64,000 nucleotides of DNA from an uncultured Bacteroides sp. (GTDB lineage: Bacteria; Bacteroidota; Bacteroidia; Bacteroidales; Bacteroidaceae): assembly GCA_902492205.1 (NCBI GenBank), contig CABUKU010000011.1:1-64000 (forward strand). The letters run 5' to 3'. Of this stretch, positions 17,506-25,697 are shown piece after piece; the stretch's first letter is position 1, and each line of letters starts with the position of its first letter. Position numbers and translations under genes: made by a program. The notes beneath the pieces are model-generated. The model was given only the letters and a program-made list of their open reading frames with translations, made no database searches and was not told where the DNA came from.

Positions 17506-18756
17506 TTATTTGTTTTTCTTGAATTCCTCTATGGCCCGATGTACCTCCATTTTCTCTCCATTCTTGAATGCTATAATAAAAGCATCTTTAAATTTGGTGG
17601 ATATATCTTTTTTCATACGGGCTATTTTATTATAATCGGTTGATTCTCCGTAGGTATATTTAATCATTCCTTTTTCTTTATAGTAATCAATAGGAGATAC
17701 TCCTTTAAATTGTTTGTCGTTTTTAGGTAAAAGTTTGGTAGCAACCAATATTTGTATTTTAAATACCGGTTTATTGTCAATAGCAACGGTTTCTACCGTC
17801 TGTATCTGAGGGACGTTTGCAACTGTTTTATTCGCTTTTTTTGTGTTGGAAGTTACCGGCTTTGGCTTCGGAGTGGGTTGCGGAATGTTTTCTGCCATTA
17901 CAACCGGAGTGTCTTCAGCTTCTACTGCTTCAACTTCTTGTGCAAGACGTAATGTTGATGAATTGTCTTCTCCCAAACGTTGTTCCTGTTCACTTTTATA
18001 GGCAAGAAAGGCTCTGTAAATACCATTTGCAAGAGTAGTTGTTCCTGTTTCCGTATTCAGATACTTTTCTTCTGAGGGAGTAGATATAAAACCAAGTTCC
18101 ACTAAAATACTTGGCATGGCACTGGCTTTTAAAACAAGAAATCCGGCTTGGTGCACACCTCTGTCCACTCTGCGGCAATGACCTTTGAATTGCTTTTGAA
18201 CAAGTGAAGCAAGGTGAACGCTTTGCTCCATATATTTATCTTGCATGAATTCGAACATAATATATGATTCTGCCGAATTAGGATTAAAGCCGGCATAGCG
18301 TTGTTGGTAGTCATCTTCCATCAGGATTACAGAGTTCTCCCGTTTGGCAACATCAAGATTAGCTTCTGATTTGGCAAGACCGAGTGTCCACGTAGAAGCA
18401 CCTGTGGCAACAGTATTTTTTGCCAGTGAATTAGTATGGATAGAAATGAACAGGTCGGCTTTTGCGTTGTTGGCAATATCCGCACGTCTGCCCAGAGGGA
18501 TGAATACATCTGTCTTGCGGGTATAGATAACTTTCACATCTTTGCAGTTTCTTTCAATGATCTTGCCCAATTTCAAAGCAACATTTAGGTTGATATTCTT
18601 TTCCTTCGAGATTTTCCCGACGGCTCCCGGATCATGACCACCGTGTCCTGCATCAATAACAACAACAAAGTTCTTTCCCGATGTTAGGACGGGACAGAAA
18701 AGAAACATTACCAAAAAGGTAAAGATGAATGCTATTTTGATTTTATTTTCTTTCAT
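17506..18756 (-). CDS. N-acetylmuramoyl-L-alanine amidase (Amidase_3)
   Basis: This zinc amidase (416 residues) cuts the lactyl-Ala bond of peptidoglycan, typically for daughter-cell separation. A signal segment (about residues 7-27) precedes the catalytic domain with DAGHGG (His38), KEKNINL (Glu52), SIHTNS (His107) and VELGFIS (catalytic Glu220). A Pro/Lys/Val linker leads to a C-terminal SPOR-like domain (about 325-405) starting VFKIQILVAT, which would target septal peptidoglycan. It corresponds to AmiC-type proteins. Its -7 box TACATTTG is at 18773-18780 on the minus strand. The MCE gene follows. Confidence 0.92.
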   Translation of the reverse strand: MKENKIKIAFIFTFLVMFLFCPVLTSGKNFVVVIDAGHGGHDPGAVGKISKEKNINLNVALKLGKIIERNCKDVKVIYTRKTDVFIPLGRRADIANNAKADLFISIHTNSLAKNTVATGASTWTLGLAKSEANLDVAKRENSVILMEDDYQQRYAGFNPNSAESYIMFEFMQDKYMEQSVHLASLVQKQFKGHCRRVDRGVHQAGFLVLKASAMPSILVELGFISTPSEEKYLNTETGTTTLANGIYRAFLAYKSEQEQRLGEDNSSTLRLAQEVEAVEAEDTPVVMAENIPQPTPKPKPVTSNTKKANKTVANVPQIQTVETVAIDNKPVFKIQILVATKLLPKNDKQFKGVSPIDYYKEKGMIKYTYGESTDYNKIARMKKDISTKFKDAFIIAFKNGEKMEVHRAIEEFKKNK

Positions 18757-18931
18757 AATTGTAACTAACGTGCAAATGTAGTGGATTTTTGGTGAAAACT
18801 CGCTATTTACTTTTAAGTTTTGCTTATTTTAAATCAATAACGTTAATTAATATCTTAAAATAATCGGAATAATTGCTACAAGGTAGCAGATTTTCCCGTT
18901 ACTTTGCATTGGAATATTAAAGAATACTATC

Positions 18932-19831
18932 ATGTTACAGTTCCTGAAGGATTGGACTCTTCCTATTGCTATGCTTGTGGGGGTGATACTTTACCCGCTT
19001 ATAATCTCTCTTTCGTTTCTCACCCCTTATCTTATCTTCGTAATGTTGTTGCTTACATTTTGCAAAGTATCTCCTAAGGAGTTGCGCGTTAAACCTTTGC
19101 ATTTATGGCTTTTGGCAATTCAGATATTTGGAGCCATGGCGGTATATCTTTTGCTTTTCCAATGGAATAAAATTGTTGCCGAAGGGGTGATGGTTTGCAT
19201 TATTTGCCCCACTGCTACGGCAGCGGCAGTGATTACTCATAAACTTGGTGGAAGTGCTGCAAGTCTTACTACTTATACACTACTGGCCAATATTGGTGCG
19301 GCGATTGCCGTTCCGGTTTTGTTCCCTTTAATTGAATCACATGCAGATCTGAGTTTTTGGGATTCTTTCCTTATTATATTAAGTAAGGTATTTCCTTTAT
19401 TGATATGCCCTTTTATTACGGCTTGGTTTCTTGCCAAGTTTCTTCCTAAAGTTCATCAAAAACTATTGCAGTACCATGAACTTGCTTTTTATCTTTGGGG
19501 AGTATCACTTGCCATCGTTACGGCACAGACTTTTTATTCATTGCTTAATGATCCTGCCGATGGAATGACTGAAATCTGGATTGCAGTGGGAGCACTCATT
19601 GCTTGTTGTTTGCAATTCTTTCTCGGAAAGACATTGGGTAGCGTTTATAATGATCGAATAAGTGGCGGACAGGCATTAGGGCAGAAAAATACGATCCTAG
19701 CCATTTGGATGGCACATACTTATCTGAATCCTTTGTCTTCTATAGGACCGGGTAGCTATGTACTATGGCAAAATATTATTAATAGTTGGCAATTATGGAA
19801 AAAGAGGAAACGGGATGCATCTCTGAGTTAA
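18932..19831 (+). CDS. BASS-family (bile acid:sodium symporter-like) transporter
   Basis: The 299-residue integral membrane protein has about nine or ten hydrophobic helices. CPTATAAAVITHKLGG (residues 86-101) and the late motif GGQALGQKNTILAIW resemble the crossing helices that bind sodium in the BASS fold. The substrate cannot be told; family members carry bile acids, pantoate or keto acids. A TTACTTTG near-match to the -7 box precedes it at about 18899-18906. Its stop overlaps the stop of the convergent histidine kinase gene by 4 bases. Confidence 0.82.
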   Translation: MLQFLKDWTLPIAMLVGVILYPLIISLSFLTPYLIFVMLLLTFCKVSPKELRVKPLHLWLLAIQIFGAMAVYLLLFQWNKIVAEGVMVCIICPTATAAAVITHKLGGSAASLTTYTLLANIGAAIAVPVLFPLIESHADLSFWDSFLIILSKVFPLLICPFITAWFLAKFLPKVHQKLLQYHELAFYLWGVSLAIVTAQTFYSLLNDPADGMTEIWIAVGALIACCLQFFLGKTLGSVYNDRISGGQALGQKNTILAIWMAHTYLNPLSSIGPGSYVLWQNIINSWQLWKKRKRDASLS

Positions 19832-21432
19832 GGTTCTACCGGATGAGTAGGCAGAACAATACTGAACCGGGAGCCTTCCCCTTCTTTTGAACTTACACTT
19901 ATTTTCCCTTCAAAACGGCTTATGATTGTTTGGCAAATGGCTAATCCTAACCCTGTGCCTTGGACAAAAGTATCAGCTTTGTAGAAACGTTCGAAAATAT
20001 GTGATATTACTTCTTCGGACATTCCTTGTCCTGTATCTTCTACAAAAAGTTCTATTATATCTGCATTAATCTGTTCATAACCGATACGTATAAATCCTTG
20101 TTCTGTGAATTTCTTTGCATTGTTGATAAGGTTATTTATAACCTGTTCCAGCCGTGAAGGATCTGTTGTTATTTTTATATCATTGTCTGTTGATGTGAAT
20201 TCTAACCTAACCCCTTCTTGCATATCAATCTTTTGAGAAGCGGCAATTCCTGTGAAAAGCTTATTTAATGAAACTTCGCAGAACTTGAATTCCATGGAAT
20301 TGGATTCAATCTTCGACAAATCAAGTATATCGGAAATCAACATCATTAATGAGTTGCTGTTTTTCTCGATTAAAGTAGCATATTCTTTCCTTTCTTCTTC
20401 ACTGGTATCTTCTATTTGGGAGGATAAAAGTGAAGAGAAACCAACAACAGCATTGAGCGGGGTACGGATTTCATGACTCATATTTGCCAGGAAAGCACTT
20501 TTCAGTTCATCGCTTTGGCGAGCTTTGACTAATGCCTCGTTCAGTTTGTTTTCATTGTCTTTATGCCTTTGAATACTCATGCAGATACCGACAATTCTGA
20601 ATGGCAGATCAGATAATTGTCCCACATAGGTAGATTGCCCTTCAAACCATTCCCACTTTCCATCTCCCCGATGTATGCGGAAGGATACCGGATCTTCATA
20701 AAGTTGACCGCTTACTTGCTTTCCTAACCTGTCGAATAGCTCTTTACGGTCGTCGGGATGCACGAGGTCTTGGAATTCTTCCATTGTCAATGTGTAGTCC
20801 TTTGTCGGTATATCCAGATATTCAAAGTAACGTGGATCGATTGCCATTAAATTACGATCCATGTCGTATGACCACGGAAATATTTGAGTAGTGCTCAGTG
20901 CAATATTCATTACATGCTTTTGTGTCCTTTCTTCTAAAACGTTTCTGTAGAAAAGGACAATGCGCACAAGTTTATGATTTCTGTAAATACCGACTAGTGC
21001 TCCTTCAATTAAAAAGCGTATATTCTTTTGCGGTTCGCGGATAAAAGTATTTGTATCAAACTTGATGATACAATTCTCTTCACTCATTTCTTTGAGGTAC
21101 CGGGAGAATACATTCTTCTTATCGTGTATGATTTCTATAATTTCAGTAATGTTCTTTCCTTCAATATTTTTATGAAGAAGTTCAAGCTCGTTTAAAAGCA
21201 TTTTATTGATGCGGACAATACCACCTTCAGCTGTGGCTATGACAAAACTTACTGGTATGATGTCTTGTAGTTGCTTGTCGATTATGTTTTTTATTTCTTC
21301 TTTTTCAATTGTTTCTTTTAGCAACCTGTTCTGTCGGTATAAGTAAATAGTGGTGAGGCACAATGCTAATATAAGAATCAATATTCCTAAAATATTAATA
21401 GATAGTAATGGATTAATATATATAATTTGCAT
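19828..21432 (-). CDS. Membrane-anchored PAS sensor histidine kinase
   Basis: This is an orphan histidine kinase of about 534 residues. One N-terminal membrane helix is followed by a PAS-like region and a second PAS domain with the C-terminal motif FRIHRGDGKWEWFEG. The dimerization box SHEIRTPLN holds the phospho-acceptor (His320), and the ATPase domain has NNLINNAKKF, DTGQGM and GTGLGLAI boxes. It lacks a receiver domain, and no response-regulator gene adjoins it. An upstream ATG at 21471 is in frame but lies immediately after a GAACTTTG promoter-like box, so ATG 21432 is preferred. The AraC gene at 21662 is divergent. Confidence 0.87.
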   Translation of the reverse strand: MQIIYINPLLSINILGILILILALCLTTIYLYRQNRLLKETIEKEEIKNIIDKQLQDIIPVSFVIATAEGGIVRINKMLLNELELLHKNIEGKNITEIIEIIHDKKNVFSRYLKEMSEENCIIKFDTNTFIREPQKNIRFLIEGALVGIYRNHKLVRIVLFYRNVLEERTQKHVMNIALSTTQIFPWSYDMDRNLMAIDPRYFEYLDIPTKDYTLTMEEFQDLVHPDDRKELFDRLGKQVSGQLYEDPVSFRIHRGDGKWEWFEGQSTYVGQLSDLPFRIVGICMSIQRHKDNENKLNEALVKARQSDELKSAFLANMSHEIRTPLNAVVGFSSLLSSQIEDTSEEERKEYATLIEKNSNSLMMLISDILDLSKIESNSMEFKFCEVSLNKLFTGIAASQKIDMQEGVRLEFTSTDNDIKITTDPSRLEQVINNLINNAKKFTEQGFIRIGYEQINADIIELFVEDTGQGMSEEVISHIFERFYKADTFVQGTGLGLAICQTIISRFEGKISVSSKEGEGSRFSIVLPTHPVEP

Positions 21433-21629
21433 TATAATTATTTTGATTAATTTATCAGTGACAAGTATCATGCAAAGTTCTTTTTTATAATTGACAAAAC
21501 CAACAAAGGATAAACGGAAAATGTTTGCCGATATTTACATAAATATTCCAATATTGATATATTAACATAATTTAGTGAGCTTATTTTTAAAAGAACTGAC
21601 GTTAAAAAGCATGGTTTAGGAAATAAATG

Positions 21630-21637
21630 TACTTTTG
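21630..21637 (+). promoter_or_regulatory. -7 box of the first AraC-family gene
   Basis: TACTTTTG is a full match. It places the transcript start close to the GTG at 21644, favouring ATG 21662 as the real start. Confidence 0.6.
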
Positions 21638-21661
21638 TGAAGAGTGATAAAAGAATATGGG

Positions 21662-22510
21662 ATGAAGAATATGGTTGTTTTTGCATATAAGTCAACTCCT
21701 CTTGCGGCAGAAAATAATATTTTTGCTGACCGCTTGTCTAAATATAGTGATATTTGGGCAAAAGTTGAAGGAAGTACATTTGTGGTGTGTAAAAAAGGAA
21801 CGTTGAGAGTTACGATTAATCTTAATGAATATACTATTCGGGAAAATGATTATGTAACGTTATTGGGTAGAAGTTATATTCATATCCATGAGTTCTCACC
21901 TGATGTGGAGTTTTCTTATGTTTGGTTTTCTCCCGAAGTATTGCATGAAGGAGAATTTTTCAAAAAGGAGTTCAAATCTCTGCTGCTTATCTATGAGAAT
22001 CCGGTAAAACGCATATCCGATGGATTAAGAACTTATTTGGAAAAAAGTATTTCCTCTTGGGGAATGATAAAAGATATTCCCGAAATTGCCGATAACCGGG
22101 AAATATTCAGGAATATAATGAATACATGTCTGCATACTAGCATGGATTTGTATGGGATAGACGAACCGGAAGAACGTCTGGACTCCCGTTCCAAGAGTTA
22201 TAGTATTAACGAACAGTTCATTAGACTGGTTACGGTACATTATAGAAAAGAACGGAGTATTTCTTTTTATGCAGAAAATATTGGTACTACCAAAGAGAAT
22301 CTTTGCCGTATTGTTAAAGGTTGTTCTCATATGACGCCGTTGGGCATAATGAATGCTCTTCTTGTATTCGATGCTAAAACGCAATTAAAATTTACGCAAA
22401 GCTCAATTACGGAAATAGGAACTTCTTTAGGTTTTCCTACTTTAGCCGCCTTTTGCCGTTTCTTTCGTAAGTATGCAGGCCAGACACCGTCGGAATATAG
22501 GAACCTTTAG
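21662..22510 (+). CDS. AraC-family transcriptional regulator
   Basis: The 282-residue regulator has an N-terminal cupin-like sensor region (about residues 10-110, containing NLNEYTIRENDYVTLLG) and a C-terminal double helix-turn-helix (about 185-282). The first helix-turn-helix contains SISFYAENIGTTKENLCRIV; the last ends QTPSEYRNL. It is clearly paralogous to the regulator at 42026-42874: both share a YxKERSxxFYA stretch and the same cupin motif. The ligand and targets are unknown. The neighbouring divergent histidine kinase and the AraC gene downstream do not identify a pathway. Confidence 0.87.
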   Translation: MKNMVVFAYKSTPLAAENNIFADRLSKYSDIWAKVEGSTFVVCKKGTLRVTINLNEYTIRENDYVTLLGRSYIHIHEFSPDVEFSYVWFSPEVLHEGEFFKKEFKSLLLIYENPVKRISDGLRTYLEKSISSWGMIKDIPEIADNREIFRNIMNTCLHTSMDLYGIDEPEERLDSRSKSYSINEQFIRLVTVHYRKERSISFYAENIGTTKENLCRIVKGCSHMTPLGIMNALLVFDAKTQLKFTQSSITEIGTSLGFPTLAAFCRFFRKYAGQTPSEYRNL

Positions 22511-22633
22511 GCGGTGAAAGCAGCAAAGGTATATATATTACAGATATTCATACCATTATTACTGTTTGAGAGGTTTTGGTGAATCACCTAAGCAAAAAAA
22601 CACTAACTTTGTGATAGCTAAATCATAAGGATT

Positions 22634-23530
22634 ATGGGAGAAATACTGAAATTAGACCACATTTGCCAGTACAACGAATTAATGGGGCAGGAAACTTTGC
22701 ATCCATTGATAAGCGTTATTGATTTGTCGAAAGCAAAATCGCGAACACATTTCCGTGCAAGTTATGGCTTTTATACTATTTTCCTGAAAGAACTTAAGTG
22801 CGGTGATCTCAGATACGGACGTAATTATTACGATTATCAGGAGGGTACTCTTGTATTTCTTGCACCGGGACAGGTTGTAGGGATTGAAAGCAATGGTGAA
22901 ACTTTCCAACCGAGTGGCTGGGCACTTCTTTTTCATCCCGATTTGCTCCGGGGAACTTCTCTCGGCAAAAATATGAAAGATTATAATTTCTTTTCCTACG
23001 AGGTGTATGAAGCACTTCACTTATCGGAGCGGGAAAGGGGCATAGTGATTGAATGTTTGAGTAATATACAAGCAGAGTTGCAACATGGCATCGACAAACA
23101 TAGCAGGACACTGATTGTATCCAATATAGAATTGCTTCTGAATTATTGTACCCGTTTCTATGACCGCCAATTCATTACCCGGAGCAATGTCAATAAAGAC
23201 GTCTTAATGAAGTTCGAAGATTTGCTGAATAACTATTTCCAATCGGAGCAGCCACAGGAGATCGGCTTGCCGTCTGTGCGCTATTGTGCCGATAAGCTCA
23301 ATCTTTCTGCAAATTATCTTGGGGATCTGATTAAGAAAGAAACAGGAACTTCGGCGCAGGAGCATATACAGTCCAAGTTGATTGAAGTGGCAAAGGAAAG
23401 AGTTTTCGATACAAGTAAGTCAATCAGTGAGATAGCCTATGAATTAGGGTTTAAATATCCTCAGCACTTCACCCGTTTGTTTAAGAACCGGGTGGGCTGT
23501 TCTCCTAATGAGTATAGGACGGTGGGTTAA
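22634..23530 (+). CDS. AraC-family transcriptional regulator (second type)
   Basis: This 298-residue AraC protein is of a different subgroup from its neighbour. The N-terminal region (residues 35-115) has YQEGTLVFLAPGQVVGIES, a cupin barrel. The C-terminal domain (about 200-298) has VRYCADKLNLSANYLGDLIK and ISEIAYELGFKYPQHFTRLF, both well conserved. In Bacteroides such regulators often neighbour oxidoreductases they control, but none adjoins here. A TAACTTTG -7 box is at 22604-22611. Confidence 0.9.
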   Translation: MGEILKLDHICQYNELMGQETLHPLISVIDLSKAKSRTHFRASYGFYTIFLKELKCGDLRYGRNYYDYQEGTLVFLAPGQVVGIESNGETFQPSGWALLFHPDLLRGTSLGKNMKDYNFFSYEVYEALHLSERERGIVIECLSNIQAELQHGIDKHSRTLIVSNIELLLNYCTRFYDRQFITRSNVNKDVLMKFEDLLNNYFQSEQPQEIGLPSVRYCADKLNLSANYLGDLIKKETGTSAQEHIQSKLIEVAKERVFDTSKSISEIAYELGFKYPQHFTRLFKNRVGCSPNEYRTVG

Positions 23531-23614
23531 CGGGAAGATTTATAGCTTAGGCTGAAACAACCATAGAGTTAGACCAAAACGTCCGTATGGTTAAGATAAA
23601 ACATAAGGTCATAT

Positions 23615-23664
23615 ACATAAAAAGGTGTACACTATCTTGTTGGTAAGTGTACACCTTTTAATGT
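23615..23664. repeat. Two-site inverted repeat with 22-bp step
   Basis: The perfect palindrome GTGTACAC occurs at 23625-23632 and 23647-23654, exactly 22 bp apart. Around them, 23615-23633 pairs with 23646-23664 in 18 of 19 positions. The core resembles that of the element at 7674-7755 (GTCTACAC). It may be half of the four-site architecture or, since A and T runs flank it, a bidirectional terminator for the AraC gene. Confidence 0.65.
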
Positions 23665-23700
23665 GAAGCAGTAGAGCTTTTATAGAAATGGACTACAACA

Positions 23701-23733
23701 ATAAAAGAAGCCTTGCAGACGGGCTTCTTTTAT
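23701..23733. terminator. Bidirectional terminator between AraC gene and namZ
   Basis: ATAAAAGAAGCC and GGCTTCTTTTAT form a 12-bp stem with a nine-base loop, with T-rich sequence on both strands. It serves the convergent AraC and NamZ-like genes. Confidence 0.85.
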
Positions 23734-23809
23734 CGTATTTGCAAATATAGTAAATAATCGTTGGATTTCCAAATTTTATGCCGTGTGTTGAGTGGTTGTT
23801 TACCTCGGT

Positions 23810-24979
23810 TTATTGGTATAAAAGGTATTTCTTCCTTATGCTTTTATAAGCGTTTAATTCTTTTGTCCACCCGGCTTTGATTTCTTGCTCGTTCTTTCCC
23901 GAAATAATCTCTTTGCGTACTTTGTCATTTCCCATTAACAGATCGAACCAACGTGGACGGGAGAAGAATACGGCTCCTTGTCCGGACTTTTTGTAAAAGT
24001 CAAGGAAGTAGCTCAATGTAAGCCCTTGCTTGGTAGTAATAGATCTTAAATCTATTCCATAACACACTTTGTTTTTATGCATGGGGTTCTTGTCAAATCC
24101 CGGCAGTGACTTGGGAGTGAATGTAAAAGTACCGTATTTTTTGTTCGGTGCACCCAACACTTGGAAAGGATAAATCGTCCCACGTCCCACACTGATAGTG
24201 GTTGCTTCAAATAAACATAAGGAGGGGTAAAGTGCTATTGCCCGGTCATTGGGCAGATTGGGTGAAGGTTTCACGGGAAGTGAATAAGGTTGCCCATGCT
24301 TCCATCCCTGTACGCGGATAACAGTGAGGCGGCATTGCTTCGGTGTTGATTTCAGCCATCCTTCACCGTTTATCATTTGGGCAAGCTCACCTACGGTACA
24401 TCCATGAAGTAAGGGTATGGCGTCCATACCTACAAAGCTTCGGAAAGCGGCTTGCATAACGGGACCGTCCACGTAATCGCATGGGTTTGGGCGATCGAGC
24501 ACAATCAGTTCTTTGCCATGTTCCGCACAAGCTTCCATTACATAGTGCATTGTACTGATATAAGTGTAGAAGCGTGCTCCCACATCCTGTATGTCAAAGA
24601 TTACAAGGTCTATATCCTTTAGCTGTTCGGCATTCGGCTTTTTGTTATTTCCATAAAGAGAAATTATCGGGATTCCCGTTTTACTGTCTTTCCCATTCTT
24701 CACAGTTTCGCCTGCATCGGCATTCCCTCTGAATCCATGCTCGGGGGCGAATACCTTTTTGATGCTTACCCCACAGTTCAGTAATTTGTCCAATAAGTGA
24801 ACTTTGTCCTTTCCTATGACGGATGTTTGGTTGACAACAAGTGCAATGTTCTTGCCTTCCAGCAGAGGAAGGTAACGTTCCGTTTGTTCGGCACCGGTCT
24901 TTAATGCAGTCTCTTGTGCATTTAATTGCATACTGCATACTGATAGAATGAGAATGAAAAGCCATACCGGATATTTCAT
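23810..24979 (-). CDS. Exo-beta-N-acetylmuramidase, NamZ/DUF1343 family (GH171)
   Basis: The 389-residue protein belongs to the DUF1343 family, whose founding member NamZ removes terminal N-acetylmuramic acid from peptidoglycan fragments. A signal peptide ends near residue 21 (QLNA). Conserved segments include VNQTSV (48-53), FAPEHGFRGNADAGE (77-91), DIQDVGARFYTYI (about 131-143) and DRPNPCDYVDGP. It probably acts in the periplasm in cell-wall turnover or recycling. It is divergent from an HD-domain gene and has no visible operon partner. Confidence 0.88.
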   Translation of the reverse strand: MKYPVWLFILILSVCSMQLNAQETALKTGAEQTERYLPLLEGKNIALVVNQTSVIGKDKVHLLDKLLNCGVSIKKVFAPEHGFRGNADAGETVKNGKDSKTGIPIISLYGNNKKPNAEQLKDIDLVIFDIQDVGARFYTYISTMHYVMEACAEHGKELIVLDRPNPCDYVDGPVMQAAFRSFVGMDAIPLLHGCTVGELAQMINGEGWLKSTPKQCRLTVIRVQGWKHGQPYSLPVKPSPNLPNDRAIALYPSLCLFEATTISVGRGTIYPFQVLGAPNKKYGTFTFTPKSLPGFDKNPMHKNKVCYGIDLRSITTKQGLTLSYFLDFYKKSGQGAVFFSRPRWFDLLMGNDKVRKEIISGKNEQEIKAGWTKELNAYKSIRKKYLLYQ

Positions 24980-25073
24980 GGTGTGAAAGAATTTGTTTGA
25001 TATTGGTGATTATTTTAGTAATATTGCACAAAAATAGTGATTGAGTTGTTATATTGCAAAATAATAACAAATA

Positions 25074-25610
25074 ATGAATGTACTTAGCTTGATTGATAAA
25101 TATTATCCCGAGGATAATGAATTAAAGAATATACTGCTGACTCATAGCCGTTCGGTGGCAGACAAAGCTTTGCAGATAGTGGAAAAACATCCCGAACTGA
25201 ATGCCGATAAAACATTTGTGGAAGAAGCCGCCATGCTTCATGATATAGGTATCTTTTTGACAGATGCGCCGGGTATTTTATGTTTTGGTAAAGAGCCTTA
25301 TATCTGTCATGGCTATCTGGGGGCGGATTTGTTAAGGAAGGAGGGCTTCCCTGAGCATGCTTTGGTATGCGAACGCCACACGGGAGCCGGAATTTCTTTG
25401 GAGAATATCATAGAGCAACAACTGCCCATCCCGCATAGGGAGATGTTGCCGGTGAGCATAGAAGAACAGATTGTTTGTTTCGCAGATAAGTTCTTTTCGA
25501 AAACTCGTCTCGATCGAGAGAAAAGTGTGGAGAAAGCTTTGAAAAGTATTTCCCGCTATGGAGAAGAGGGAATCGTACGTTTTAACAAATGGTGCGAGCA
25601 GTTTTTATAG
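25074..25610 (+). CDS. HD-domain phosphohydrolase
   Basis: This 178-residue protein has the HD metal-binding pattern: His24 in LTHSRSVADKAL, the HD pair in AAMLHDIGI (residues 52-60), then CERHTGAG and a late Asp in CFADKFFSK. The family hydrolyses nucleotides or cyclic nucleotides or acts as a phosphatase; the substrate is not evident. It is about the size of YedJ-like single-domain HD proteins. It lies between namZ (divergent) and lptD (88 bases downstream, own promoter). Confidence 0.85.
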   Translation: MNVLSLIDKYYPEDNELKNILLTHSRSVADKALQIVEKHPELNADKTFVEEAAMLHDIGIFLTDAPGILCFGKEPYICHGYLGADLLRKEGFPEHALVCERHTGAGISLENIIEQQLPIPHREMLPVSIEEQIVCFADKFFSKTRLDREKSVEKALKSISRYGEEGIVRFNKWCEQFL

Positions 25611-25641
25611 CTCTAAAAATAATTAAATTGCCCGATTAATC

Positions 25642-25671
25642 TTTGTAATTGGTGGATAATGCTTACTTTTG
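25642..25671 (+). promoter_or_regulatory. Promoter of lptD
   Basis: TTTG at 25642-25645 and TACTTTTG at 25664-25671 are separated by 18 bases. The ATG follows 26 bases later, so it is probably transcribed separately from the HD gene. Confidence 0.75.
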
Positions 25672-25697
25672 CCCGTTAAAGCGCAAATACTTAGTAA